DNA of 64,000 nucleotides from Taudactylus pleione (GCA_031769625.1 JAUIMM010000636.1:2877001-2941000), one strand, 5' to 3'. Positions 11,317 to 23,921 are shown, counted from the stretch's first letter. Numbers and translations: made by a program. Notes: a model not told the origin generated them from the letters alone.

Positions 11317-11939
11317 ACCCTGGCTTCAATTTATATCCTATATTATATATATCAATGTTCAATGTGTTATAGACATGTATGCATCCATGTGCGAGAGTAC
11401 ATGGTATTTTATTAATCCCTTATTGTCTATCTAATGGAAAGTATGGTACATGAGTAAGAGCTGCTAAGTCTACTAACAAATATTTATCATGTGTATTTTT
11501 TAGATTGGATATGGATTATACACACATGTAGAATTATTAACTGCTGTTATATTAATTATTGTACATAGCATATACAGCATTTTAGTTATAATTATAAGAC
11601 GGTAGTATATATATAATTATGCCACTCTATTTTTTAGGAAAAGTATGTCATGTAAGTGGAAGCTGCCATGTCCACAAACAAATGTTTAGATTGTATACTT
11701 TTTTGGATTGGATGTGTAAAATAGATATAAAACCATTCAACCTATATTTGTAAAAAGTTTTTTAAAGAGCTTTATCTCCAGCTATTAATATAAATTGTTG
11801 GAAGTAAATATATATATAATTGTATTTGATTATATATATTATGATGTATTTTAGTAACATTTTTTTAGACCGTACTGGTTAAAAGGCATATTGATGCTAT
11901 GTAAAACCTGCATTTTGCTGCTTTTAACTATAATTTTAA
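11317..11939 (+). other. AT-rich 3' flank of the Penelope fragment
   Basis: This is AT-rich DNA with two diverged direct copies of a segment containing GGAAA(A)GTATG...CATG..AGTAAGAGCTGC / AAGTGGAAGCTGCC followed by CTAACAAA / CCACAAACAAA. It is probably 3' untranslated sequence of the retroelement between its coding end and terminal segment. No frame is supported. Confidence 0.4.
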
Positions 11940-12410
11940 TCTGTGAGAGGCCATTTGTGATCATAGTATCACTGAGTTAAACGCTGATGAGAGCGTTTGT
12001 TTATATATGTAAATGAGCTGACTGAGCTCCTCAGTGATTGGCTCAGTGTGATCTTATAGTGAAGGGAGACCGTTAGCCAGGCCAGCCCTCTGACGAAGTG
12101 GATTACGAAACGCGTTAGTGTGTGGCCTGACTGACGCAGTGTGTTCACCCTCTGGCGTCCTCCTCGTGGTGAGAAGCTCCGGAGGTTCAACCGATCGCGA
12201 TACTGAGCGGGCTCATTGAGCGGTGTGGAGACCGAGGAGATCAGCAGTCGGGATGGAGTTCTGCCTTATGGGTGCAGTAAATATCATGTGGTATCCAGCC
12301 CACAGTGTGTATTAAATTGGTACGAGTCCACCTTCCTGTGTTTGGAGACGTGGATATTTATGTTTGTAATAAATTGATTCATGCACGATATAGCGCCCCC
12401 TTCTTTTCTT
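11940..12410 (+). mobile_element. Penelope-type terminal segment downstream of the GIY-YIG fragment
   Basis: It contains TCTGACGAAGTGGATTACGA followed by AACGCGTTAG, the strongest GACGAA...GAAACGCG motif in the window, then a GC-rich stretch and a TATAGCGCCCCCTTC end. Position and orientation match the GIY-YIG frame upstream, so the two probably belong to one insertion of roughly 1.4 kb. The small minus-strand frame here is incidental. Confidence 0.5.
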
Positions 12411-12417
12411 CTCTTCC

Positions 12418-12457
<40 letters not shown>

Positions 12458-12576
12458 CAATGGAATAACAATGTCAAGACAATAAAGACCCATCTGAGAA
12501 CAGTAAAATTTAATTACGTAATTGAAGGCACTGGGTCCTATAGCATTGTATTTGTGTATATATAAATATATATATC

Positions 12577-12611
<35 letters not shown>

Positions 12612-12656
12612 CAATGGAATAACAATGTCAAGACAATAAAGACCCATCTGAGAACG
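12418..12656. repeat. (TA)n plus duplicated ~55-bp flank
   Basis: The segment TTATACAATGGAATAACAAT...CAATAAAGACCCATCTGAGAAC follows a TA tract twice, ending at about 12501 and again at about 12654. The copies are nearly identical, so the duplication is recent or was made by slippage across the TA tracts. Confidence 0.85.
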
Positions 12657-13264
12657 AGAAGTAGCAGAGCAAGGAGCTGATTAGTGACAGTAGTGAAACA
12701 GGAATAATACCAAGTCAGGTCAAAGATCTAGTACTTTACTGACGCTGGGAAGCAAAAGGGAATAGTGTACAGATAGAGTACTATGGGTACAGTTACAACA
12801 ACACGAAATACTGAATATACCAACTACACTGCATGAACCACACTGCAGGAATCATAAGTGGAACCAACGCTACAGGAAAAATGCTTTAAGGCGACAGAGT
12901 AAAACCTGTGCTTGGAGAAGCATCCCTGGAGAATCGCACACAGTGGGCACCACTTGCTTGGACTGTTATAATAAGTGTTAATATTGTAGGCATGCACTTC
13001 ACACATACAGTAATATCAACCTAAAATAAGCTCTAGCCAGGTGATGTGTCTTACAGAAGCCTGATAGGTAACACTTTCAGTTCTCTCTACAGGGAAAATG
13101 AAAGCTAACAAAAGGGAGAGTTATGCAAACAATAAATATCATAAATAGAATGAGACTTGCCTTACTCTTTGTTTTAAGTAATTATAAAGAAAAGTGTCTA
13201 CCCCATCTATACAAGAAACACAACTACATCCATAAAATAAAAGCACATGACTGTGAAAGAAGAG
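12657..13264. other. No gene seen
   Basis: This is unique-looking sequence with short frames only. None shows a domain or convincing splice signals. Confidence 0.35.
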
Positions 13265-13268
13265 TTAA

Positions 13269-13664
13269 GGCCCCCATACATCAGCAATCTGAAAACCACA
13301 ATTGAACAATTTGAAGATTTATTGCCCGATCTTAGGATTTCCCAATCGAGCAATCTACGCCCATACATTACAGATCTTTTTCAGTGATTTGCAGATCGAT
13401 TGCAGCAAACACAGATCTGGCAATCTTGAAAGGCCCATCATTTTGCTAGAAAGGTCTGCAAATCTGCTGATCATGTCCATACACTAGTAATCTACAGCCC
13501 CAATTGATCTGTGAAATCCAACATGTTGGACAATCTGATTAAACAATTCCAATCGCTTTTTGGTTGCAATCTGCGATCTGTGATGCCCATACATTGCAGA
13601 TTTTTATACACAATCATCTGCAAATTGCACGATTGCTGCAATCCATCTCTGATGTATGGGGGCC
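13269..13664. mobile_element. piggyBac-like (TTAA) non-autonomous element, 396 bp
   Basis: The left end GGCCCCCATACATCAG is matched by CTGATGTATGGGGGCC on the right, a perfect 16-bp inverted terminal repeat. Both sides are flanked by TTAA (13265-13268 and 13665-13668), the target site of piggyBac and also of Kolobok-type elements. Inside, a CCATACATT..AGAT motif recurs about every 80-100 bp in a loosely repeated pattern. There is no transposase. Confidence 0.85.
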
Positions 13665-13668
13665 TTAA

Positions 13669-16660
13669 GAGAAAGTGGTAAAGCATATAAAGACATGGCT
13701 GTATTTCTCCATCACCTAGAACCTTACAGATAAACACCAAGAAAGTTTACAATAGAAGGGCCAGTCTCTATTTCAAGTGAAATATTGATTGTTTGGAAAT
13801 TTTAAATAGATAACAATACTTTGGCCAAGTGCCTACTTTTTGCACATAAGTTAATTTTGGGTAAATAAGGAACAGAGCTTGGAACATGCTCCATGATCTA
13901 ACATTAACAAATGCATTATAGTCTTCATTGGGAGAAACACATGAGACATGACCAACCAGAAAGCAGTTTAAAAAATACAAATGACCACAATGCACTAATT
14001 GTATTCCTTGATGATGATGGGATAGGTCATGATGTGCGCGTTGTTTGTTGTATTACCTGATAATAGTTTTAAGTCATCGTAAATTAAGGTTTGCAATAAT
14101 TTCACCAATTTCCAAACCAACCACAATAATGGCTGCCAATCATGACTGCTGGGAGTTTTGGACCATGGATACAGTACAGCAGGACAGATCCCAGAGCACT
14201 CTCTCTAAATATGCATCTTATTAAAAATGATAGTTTTGGAAATGCTGCCTCTCAAGTTGGTAAATCTGCATCATCTCGCAAATGTATGGCTGGTGAAGAG
14301 CCAAGATGACATATATCTACACACTTTTATCTTTCAAACAAAGCTTATCCACTTTATACTCCAAAACAAATAATTCCTAACATTTTATTTGTAAGAACCT
14401 AGCTTTTACTTGCTGTATTTGCTGCCTGCAGAACTGGGGCCCAGCATTTTAGCATACATCTAACCTAATAGCTATTTGTTACAAAATAAAATAAATATTT
14501 TCTTGTATACAAAAATGTTTGAATAGCAGCAAAAAGAATTGTTGGGTGTTTATACTGTACATCTTTTTTTGTTATACCAAGCTCCCCAATTTCCCAATGA
14601 ATTTCATGGTTAGATCTGGGTGTGGCCCATTTGATCAGATTTTTGTTTAGTAGTAAGCTGGCGTTACTATCATTATCACATCCAAATGGATAGTACTTTT
14701 TTTTATTCATTTTAATATTTATTGTATCTCTAATGTGCACTCTGAATCTTGCATAGAGGTATTGTTAGTTCATTGGTTTTACCAGCAAGTGTCCCTGGAA
14801 CAGTATTATTTGATGCCGTCATATACTACCTATTGTAAAATAATGTATATGTTAGATGTCACACCAGAGAATTGTGACCTGTATAAATAACACTTCGCCT
14901 ACATCAGTCTACTTTTCTATGATCATAGAACTTCTGTGTCTTCTAATATATATATTATTTACAGTAGGGAATGCATTATGCATTGTTGCCTCTGCTATTG
15001 ACTAGCATGGTTTGTCTGTCCTTAACTAGATAACCTCTATACCTAAGCTTTGGGGGTAAATCTAGTGAATCAGCAATAATTGTCAAGGGAAGTAGACAAT
15101 AATTATGGTACTCTTATCTGCTGTCTGTACTACTCTTAGCTCTAGTGTAACTCATACCACTTAACACTGTGTCCTTGTATAGAACATAGCATTGCATGTT
15201 TTTGTTTTACATTTAAGTAGAAAAGTTCTGCTTTAGTTGTTTAAGTATTTAAAGACTATTTTATTTTTTTACAACAATGCTGAGATGAGCAAAATATTTA
15301 ATCAGTGTCTAAGATTATCCTATTTTAGTGATTTACCTAAAATTTTACTATTTGCAAAAAATTCATCCTGGTTGAATTGAATTCTGTATATTCTATACAA
15401 TATATGTTATCTATCTACAGGTACAATACATCTGTCCTATTGTCTCACGTTTTACTTACACATTGGACATGCAGGTGCAGGGAAACAGTTATCTTTCTAA
15501 ACAAATTTGTTTTCTGATGGAAGGCAACAATGCTGCCGTAGGAAACAAAAGTAGATTGTGTAATTTCATTGTTTTTTAAGAAATTTTGTTATTTGTTGTC
15601 CTGTGTCGTTTTACCAGTTTTAAGGGAAATACTTTGACCCCGAGTGTGATATAGAATAGAGACATAGTTTCTACAAGCAGATTCTCAGAGAGAGACAATA
15701 ATGACCTCACTACACACGCTGCATGGTTTCAATTACAGCTTTATATGAGTAGACAGCATGGGGCCGGAATGGAACAATTGTAACAAACCAAATGGTTCTC
15801 TACTTCATGGTTCAGATGCCCAAGAATTTGCTTTTGTCTTTCCTATTAATGTTTATTTTATATCTTTTTTTTCTCTCGTTTCTTGTTTGAAGATAGGCAT
15901 TTTAGCATTTGAATAGAAAAAAAATTAACTTTAAAGCTTGTCCTGCAATAACCTGAAATTCTTAAACCATATTAAAATTCATTGTTTTCTTCTGTAAGCT
16001 AAAATAAAGTTGAAGTTGTTTAGGAAAGTGGAATAATCTCTGCTTTGAAAAACAAAGGACAAACTCAAGGAGACAAAATAGCATTTTGTTCTTTTGATAA
16101 AGCATATAAAAGTTTAGATGAAAGGTATAAACCAGGGGGAAAAGGATTAATGATTGAATCATCTTGTCTTCAAAGAAATTAGGATTTTTTTTTCAAATGT
16201 AAACACTTTGGACCATTCCAATTCATTCTTTCCTTGCAGTTACTGTACTGTACACGCTAGAGTCCAATGAGTATGACGAGGTGGAATTGTCATGTGCCTG
16301 GGTAATGCAATAAATGTAATTATGCTAATTATAAGAGAATGCAAAGTCATCTAGCATTTGGGCTTACATTTATGTTTCAGACTGATTAACAATTACCTCT
16401 TAGTGGTTGATATTGCCACCTTATATTTAACTTACATGCTTAACGGTGTGCTGTCAATTATTTATTAGGTGATTTAAATGTATTTAAAGCTCCAGCATAT
16501 TCTGTTGCGATTTACAAATGGGTAATTAAATGACTGGGTAAGAAAAGGTAAGAGGGCCCTGCTCTCAAGCTACAGTATACCATTAAAGTGTCCATTTATA
16601 AATCATCTTTCACAAATCAAAGTGCATGTGATTCCATAATTTAGGCAGTCATCATCTGAC
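13669..16660. other. Long unique AT-rich stretch, no gene seen
   Basis: Frames up to about 90 codons occur on the minus strand, but they have low-complexity AT-driven composition and no domain. I see no terminal repeats or simple repeats longer than about 15 bp. Confidence 0.4.
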
Positions 16661-16667
16661 CACACTA

Positions 16668-17313
16668 ATACCACTTTTCCAGTGCCCAAATAATCTGGTT
16701 TATTGCCAAGTCTACCCGGGTAGGGCCACAGTGGAAACGGCTCCCAAAAAAATTACCCAGGACGATTTACCCGGCAATCCTACCCGGATCTCGACCAAGG
16801 TTGAACAAGGTTCGAACCTGGGTAACACGGCCATGGAAATGGACTCGATCCAGGTAAAGCTTCTACATGGTGATTGGCGTTTCTGGACCACTGGCAAATG
16901 ATGTCATCTATCAGTGCCCCGCAGAGAGAGGAGAGAGACACTCTCGGAACAGTGCTGGTAAACAAACACACAGCATGAAACACCCGCAGCTGACATTCCC
17001 ACACCCTGTTCATCACCTGCAGTGCAGCCCAGGCAGAATGGCATTCATAGCCACAGGCTATCCTGCACCATATACTGCAGCCTGACCCTCCCTTTTGTGA
17101 CCTCAGATTTGGGAGCCTGAAAAAAGTACATTTTAAATGGCATCCATAAGGTTTTACAGGACTTATCTGGGTTCAGTGTAAACAAGCCGACCCGGGAATA
17201 TCCCATATCGAAGTGCAGTGGAAACGGGGTCTGAAGCCGGGTCCGACCCAGATTCTACCCGTGTTCTTAATACAGAGTCTGGGATTTTGGGTGGAAAAAG
17301 AGTGTAATAGTGC
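16668..17313. mobile_element. Fold-back element rich in CCCGGGT motifs, about 645 bp
   Basis: The left end CCACTTTTCCAGTGCCCAAA faces TTTTGGGTGGAAAAAGAGTG on the right. Inner copies of TACCCGGGTAG, CCCGGCAATCC and CAGTGGAAACG are mirrored by CCGACCCGGG, GGGTCCGACCC and GCAGTGGAAACGGGG. The related copy at 27894-28310 has the same layout. Overlapping frames on both strands come from the palindromic structure. Confidence 0.65.
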
Positions 17314-18013
17314 TTTTTTTAGTGGAGCATAGTGACCTGTTAATGCACTGCATTAGAATATTCACAGGGCCATCATTAAATATGTATTGTTCTTAACATT
17401 ATGGTTTATATAAAAAGGAAATTGCAGCACCAAGTTATTATTGTACAGCCTGAGGGGAAAGACGTCTGTGGGGAGGTTACCGGTCGATTTTCCAACCTCT
17501 TTTCAAGATTGCTAGAAACTACATAAAAAAGGAATTTTTTGTCAAAACTCTCAGTGATTTTTTTTTTTTAGCAATTTCTAGATAAAACATGGTGAATGCA
17601 CCATTTGTGTCTACAAAGCTTTTAACTTTTCCTATATATTTCAGTATTACTATTCATTTCTATGAGGTTACCAGCATATGTTCTACATATAGAAATTCCA
17701 CTGAATGACAGATGCATTGAAATAAATGAGAAAGCAGGGCATCACAGTCTATGAAGTTTTATATTACTAGTAAAAATGGATAGTTCTATAATAGTAGGGT
17801 GACATTTGTAAGCCGTAAAACCTGACTATAACCTCTGTTATAGTGTGCACCTAGCTTTTATCTCTTAACTATTTTTTTTCAGACACCTTACAATTTTTTT
17901 GTTTTCTTCTTTATTTGTATACCCCCTGTAACAGCTATCAATTTTCCATGACTTTTCTTGTCTTCCTTTATTTCCAAATGTAATTTCTCCTTTAATCAAT
18001 TTACCTACCTTTC

Positions 18014-18044
<31 letters not shown>

Positions 18045-18780
18045 TTCTAGTTAGTTTATCTAGCTCTTAACTTTCTGGTTCTTACCAGCACTGTATGAGT
18101 AGTAGCAGTCTGTAACCCTGCAACAGGACAGATACTAGTAAATTGCACTTAGCATAGAAGAAACATTTACGCTGTATCCAAGCTATGATTCCATTAAACT
18201 TTCCTGCAGCAAATACACTAATTTTTCAATTGCCTTGCATCATTCTCTTGTATTAAATTTCAAGCTGACTGGGAATCATACAGATCATTACTAAACCAAA
18301 GTTTCTAGATGAAAACACATCTAATCTACAAAACATTGTATCCTAAAAATATAATATAGAAAAAAAAACATAGTCTTATGCTGGATATTTGACTTAGGAT
18401 ACATTGATCAGTGACTGAAATTACATTGTGATGAAATGAGGAGTTAATTTCACTTTTATCAGTCTGCACCTTTTTTTTATAAAAATGGGGACTGGATCCA
18501 ATGCAGTTTTTACCCATGGGGGGAATTTAATTAACTCACCACTACACACAACTGGGGGCAAATTGCCATTGCAATGGTATGTAAAAGCAGGCATCAGAAC
18601 TCGTCCCCCTCATGTGGGGGACTCACACCAGACTCACACATTTTTGCTCGCAGCCCTTTGAGTCTGGAATCCTTTATTACCCCCAGTTTCTCATAGAGCA
18701 ACATTATTTAAAGATGTTTCTCTCCCAATTTGGGAATAAACTCTACTTTATGTGAAAGTATCCTTTTTTCAACAGCCAAA
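17314..18780. other. Unique AT-rich stretch with an (ATT)n tract at 18019-18047
   Basis: I see no gene. The trinucleotide tract has about nine ATT units. Elsewhere there are T-rich runs. Confidence 0.45.
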
Positions 18781-19310
18781 GAACCTCCAAAATATAAAAG
18801 ATAAAAATCACACTGTGCATAACCATAAAACAAAACACATTTATTCACAAACAGTAATATACACGAAGATATACTGTAAAATCAATATACAGTAAATATA
18901 AAAACAAATTATCCCAAAAATGTTAGTAGAGACCTAAATTAATTACCTGAAATAGGGATCCAAACAAATACAGCACTCACTTCACACCAGGACTTGTGGT
19001 TCATCCTCTGGGCACTGGGGCATGTAGTTTTCATCTCCTAACTGTGGAGTTATTCATGTTGTGAATTGGAGAGTGGGGTTTTGTCTCCTTCCAGCTGGAC
19101 TGCGTTACAGAAATCTACAGTGGGCAAAAGTCCAGGTGTTGGAATTTTAGACATCCTTGATCAAGAAGCTCCATCACACTTCTGCAGAACTTTGCACCTG
19201 TGAGTCTTGCCTTTAACTGAACATACTGAAGAGAGGGATCCCATCTGTTAGAACACTGGGGGAGGGAGGGTTCTTTACTGTCTCCTCCTAAGGGAACTCT
19301 GGGAGTAAGA
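18781..19310. other. Unclassified moderately complex segment
   Basis: It contains ATACAGTAAATA and CAGTAATATACACG direct repeats and then a GC-richer part with CAGCACTCACTTCACACCAG. It resembles a dispersed retroelement end, but no family could be assigned and no frame is supported. Confidence 0.25.
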
Positions 19311-20109
19311 CTAGGAGAATGGTGATTGATTGTGACACTGTTACATTTACTTTTTTTAAGTTATTCTAATGAACTGTATTATACAGATACCTTAAATTTA
19401 CAGTAAATCTAGCATTGTATCTTCCCTGTTGTCTTGTATGTGTGATTCTGAAGCATAAAATAACCTGGGTAACTTAGATTGCCCCAGCTCTAATACCCAG
19501 GTGTTTCACTTAATACCCACTACTGTAGTGATAATAGTTGCTTCTTACTGCATCACATTACATCACTACATTAATTTTTCTATGCAACAATGAAAAGAAG
19601 TAAAGGGATCTCTTTATGAATATTAAAACTATGCAGAAATTGCTGTTTCCGCAAGGTTTAGGAATATTTTAATATCAGGGCAATTTAAGAAAAGATTGGC
19701 TAATCAGTTTGAGATATTTTCTGCATTAGGCCATTTAATGCAGAATACCACAGTCCCCATAATTCACAATAATAACTGCATTCAAATAAAAAATCATGTC
19801 TGGCCTCTGGACAAAGCATAATTAGAGAAGGATCTTGCGATCCCTCCTTTGTAGGTTCTTTGATCCTCTCCTCCCTTCTTTCAATAATTATTTTCTACAC
19901 ATATGTGATCACAGTGAATATGACGGATCAGAGGCCAATTTCACTTTACTAAAGATCAGCTTTTATCGCTGTCGCTGTCTTGGAATAAGTGTCTTGATGA
20001 ATTACAGCAGAAAATAATTTCTGACCATTACAATTTGTGGCGACAACAAATTCTCCTTTATGGTTCCAAACTGCAGTGGGTCATAAATTGACTCGTAAAT
20101 GTAATTCTG

Positions 20110-20145
<36 letters not shown>

Positions 20146-21022
20146 TAATATATAATAAGGATGTTAGGTACTAGGCCATAGGCAGACTTCTTATTGGAGA
20201 ACTTCAAAGTGAATTATAATATTCTAATTTACCATTGTAGGAAAAGTATTAGATCTAGGGAACTGTTCTCTAATATAAAAGCAACAATCTATTGGTTAAC
20301 AGATACAAGGGTCTATTTATAAACGTACTAAAGTCCTTTTTCCTCCTTTTTAGCAGAAGAAAAATACTATCCATAAAAAGTAGCGTTTAAACACTCGGAT
20401 TTCCTGTTTCACTTTGTGCATACTGAAAGATCTGTCCCTAGAGCTTACAATGGGGTCTACGCACTTCTACAAATTTAAGAAGACCTAAAAGTTTCACGAT
20501 GCAAAACTATTGTAACAAACACAACACCATTTGAAGATGTACACTTACAAGGCACCAGTCATTGAGAAAAGCAGGGAAAAGACTGATCTCTTTCTGCTTT
20601 CTCTCATAATGCATTGATCACTCAGGTCCAGTGCATCACACATGGTTGCTCTCAATTTGCATGAACTAGGCGCATGTGCAGTACAGATCATTGCATATTT
20701 CGCATTTATAAAAGATGTTATCTAAGAATTATGTAAATATGATGAAAAATCCAAGACATTGGTTTAAATTTAATAAAGGTAAATTTCAATTTGATCAAAC
20801 TTAGTGTTGAGTTTCTGGTGCTAAATCACACACAAAAACATACACTCATAGGCTCCCCGAAACCTACAAAAGATGATGAATTGAGCATAAAAGGTTACCA
20901 AGGAGCAGAGGTTGTAGATGAGGGCCACTCTTGATGACTCTGATGAGATAATCCCTTTTATGGTCATATTCAAACAGGCACCAAAGGTTTCAGGAACAAG
21001 AAAATTTATCTTAAATTAATTC
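19311..21022. other. Unique sequence with an (AAT)n tract at 20107-20145
   Basis: I see no gene. The trinucleotide tract has about 12 AAT units and degrades into ATATAATATATAATA. The 19560-20100 segment is listed among the findings as a possible conserved non-coding block. Confidence 0.45.
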
Positions 21023-21025
21023 TAA

Positions 21026-21347
21026 AGCTGGGTACACATGTAAAGATTTTCTGTCCAACCATCCAACTAGTTGATGGGTTGGAATGAAAATCTGGTAACG
21101 TATGGGAGGAAATGATGTTCTGCAATTTGCTCCTAAATGCCAGAAAACAGATGAAAATGGTCGTCAGACAATTTTGTTAAATGTTTGATTTAAACAATTT
21201 GTTCAAACAACAGTTTTTGTCCATTTTTTGGCATTTGGGAGCAAATTGCTGATTGTCATTTGCTTTCATACCTTACCAGATTTTCATTCCAACCAATCAA
21301 CTAGTTGGATGGTTGGACAGAAAATCTTTACATGTGTGTATGCAGCT
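21026..21347. mobile_element. Fold-back element with TAA target duplication, 322 bp
   Basis: The left end AGCTGGGTACACATGTAAAG and the right end CTTTACATGTGTGTATGCAGCT are inverted copies, and complementarity continues through CTGTCCAACCATCCAACTAG nearly to the centre (arms of about 145 bp). TAA flanks both sides (21023-21025 and 21348-21350), fitting a Harbinger-type 3-bp duplication. Confidence 0.8.
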
Positions 21348-21350
21348 TAA

Positions 21351-22557
21351 GAAGCCAGGGCAACACTGAAGCTTCCTAACAGCTCCTAGACACCATGGAA
21401 ATTCCCATAAGTCAAAGACAATGTCATGTTCAGCAATAGTCAAACATCAGCTTTAAATCAGAATCAAAAAGCATAATTTAACTCCATATAAAAATAATAT
21501 AAGCATATTATAAGGATAAAATAAGACAAATGGCAATGTCAGGGTAAGCAGATAATAGGCAAGATTAGGTATCAGCAGGGCAAAAACATAAGATAACAAC
21601 AAGTAGCAAAACTGGCAAGAACCTAATTCCTTGTGCCCCGGACATATTGTATATAGATGTATAATGAATATGTATTATTCAAAATCACGCCTGAGTAACC
21701 ACTTCCCTGTAGAACAGAACATGCTGCCATTAGTATGTCTGTAGAAATAAAACAAAACATGTCTGCCAATAAGCCATGTTAACCTCATAGTAGCGTCAGA
21801 ACTAATGATGATGCAGCCACTGCATTGCAACACGGCCTGCAGCCAGTGCCAATATAATGAGTCAGACTGACTCATTATACACCACCTGCCACTGCACTGT
21901 GGGCTGTAAAAAGAATAAGGATACCTGGATGCGGTCCGAGGCTGGTGGGAACGAGTGGCGTGCAGCTATGGGGTGGAGGAAATGGCATCGCCATCAGTTC
22001 AAATGAAGGGTGATGAGAGAAATCATAACACTTCACATTGGTGACAATTTAGCTATCTCTCTCAGGGGCAAATGCAGGATTTATAGAGGGAGGTACCAAA
22101 TGCTTGATAAAGTGTGGCCAGTCCATGAAGAGGGCATAATTAGCACTTAACCAGCTATAATATACATCATACAAAGTAAGTGTATGCAATAATTCTGACA
22201 TATACAGGACCAGCAATCACAGTAAGCTATTATATGCGGAAGTAGGGCCATCCTACCTGAGCTGAATGTTATTATATGTGGTCTCCATTCCAGAACATTT
22301 GAGCAAATTTGAGAGTCTGGGGGAGCAGCAAAAGATCCTTGCACTGTCCTGGACATATATGTTTACACTGGTCTCCTTATGCAGTGTATAGTGTACAGTA
22401 TTAATAATTGACCCTGTATATGGTCTAAGTCAGTGCACCCCTAACAGTCCATGTTTTACATATCTCCTAGTTAGTGCACAAGTGTGTTCATTACTGGCTC
22501 ACACATTTTTAAAGATCTAACAGCGGTGCTAATTATTTATTTTATTACACTGAGGGG
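21351..22557. other. No gene seen
   Basis: This is unique sequence. Minus-strand frames at 21675-21875 and 22147-22356 have no recognisable motif or splice context. Confidence 0.35.
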
Positions 22558-23205
22558 ATCTTAAAAAGGGTTGGGTACGGGATCCCAGCTGTTGGGATGC
22601 TGGCTGTCAGAATACATCCCGACAGTCACAATCCCAAAACTAAGATGCAAGTTCCCTAACACTAACCCTTACCCCTCCCTCCCCGATGCCTGAACTTAAC
22701 CTCCCCCACTAGTGCCTAAACCTAACCTCCCCCTCCCCGCACCATAACTTTAACCCCTAACTCTAAGTCTAACCAGGGCCGTAGCTAGGGTAGTGCGGCC
22801 GGTGCCATCGCACAGGGCACCACAGGTCAGGGGGCGCTGTTTGGGCTGTCAAATTTCTGTTTATTATCATTCTTGCTTGTAGCTTCCTCTTATTTCATCC
22901 CCAGCATCTCCTGGCCTCTCCTATCTCTTCCCTGGCCCTTCCCCATGAAGCCATGGCCCTTTTTTGGGTGCATTATGTCCCTTTGAAAAATTAGGGGGGC
23001 GCCAATGCTCTTCTGGCACAGGGCACCAAAAAGTCTAGTTATGGTTTTGAACCTAACCCTCCCATAACCCCAATACTTACCTTTGTGATGCAGGCAGTCG
23101 GGATTCTGGAGCCGGTATCCTGACTGCTGTCTGGATTCTGGATTCCAGCGACGGAATTTAGACTGTCGGCTTCCCGAGTGCAGGGATGCTGACTACATCC
23201 CCTTA
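22558..23205. mobile_element. Element with CCCTAA-rich core, host of a nested hAT-like insertion
   Basis: It starts near GGGGATCTTAAAAAGG / GGTACGGGATCCCAGCTG and ends near GGGATGCTGACTACATCCCC, with mirrored GCTGTCAG...TCCCGACAG and CCTGACTGCTGTC motifs. The core at 22650-22770 and 23050-23085 is a degenerate CCTAACC / AACCTAACCTCCCC repeat. A second copy of this family is at 26376-26880. The insertion at 22774-23049 lies in the core. Confidence 0.55.
22774..23049. mobile_element. hAT-like insertion nested in the CCCTAA-core element
   Basis: The ends are CAGGGCCGTAGCTAGG and CTAGTTATGGTTTTG, partly inverted. Candidate 8-bp flanks are AGTCTAAC and AACCTAAC (6 of 8 match). The interior has a GGGCACCA motif twice (CACAGGGCACCACAGG and GGCACAGGGCACCAAAA). 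The same left end occurs at 37999. Confidence 0.5.
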
Positions 23206-23413
23206 AAAACATGCAGCTTTAGTATTATATGCAATTTCTCTTGTGCTCATCATGATGTGGGCTGGGGAGGGGGGATTCCAGGCAACCGGAACCCCACCCC
23301 TTGAGTTTGCCTATGTCTTTCTCTCTTTCTCTCTCTCTGTTAGCCACAGTGAGTGCTGGGAGAAGGAAGGAGAGTGGAGGAATGGGAGTTGTATATATGT
23401 GTGTGTAAAATAA

Positions 23414-23423
23414 ATACTGTATA

Positions 23424-23460
<37 letters not shown>

Positions 23461-23466
23461 TATACA
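23414..23466. repeat. (TA)n tract
   Basis: This is a tract of about 50 bp of TA dinucleotides interrupted once by ACA. Confidence 0.95.
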
Positions 23467-23474
23467 CAATGCAG

Positions 23475-23660
23475 ATATCCCATGTGGAACAAAAAGCGGC
23501 ACTCACTGGGGTTTCTGTTAATCGTATCAGCAAATACAGCTCTCAATACATAGTTACAAGGCACAGCCCCGGCATGTAAGCTGATGGTCAAACATTTTGT
23601 CAACATCTCAGGGCTCCCATATGTTTTCGTCAGGACCACATGTAATAGAGTAACAAGCAT
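23475..23660 (-). mobile_element. Penelope-type terminal segment, minus strand
   Basis: The minus strand reads CCTGACGAAAACATATGGGA then GCCCTGAGATGTTGAC, ending in GAGTGCCGCTTTTTGTTCC. This is the hairpin and GACGAA style seen at 11940. No coding sequence is attached. Confidence 0.4.
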
Positions 23661-23921
23661 CTGACCAATTCTATACATACACAGCGCAGTCTACACAGGG
23701 AATCAATATTATTCATGTACAATGTAAAATAGTCTTCAATAAAAACAGGAATTGACTGAAGACTATATATGTATATGAATAATACTGATGCCCTTTCCCA
23801 GGCCCATTTCTTGGTGCATGCAAAATAATCCCTAATTTGGGGTTCAGGGGGGGTAGGCAAAGCATATTGTTGCAGTTGGACCAACCACCCACTATGTCCA
23901 CTACTGCCACATATGTACACT

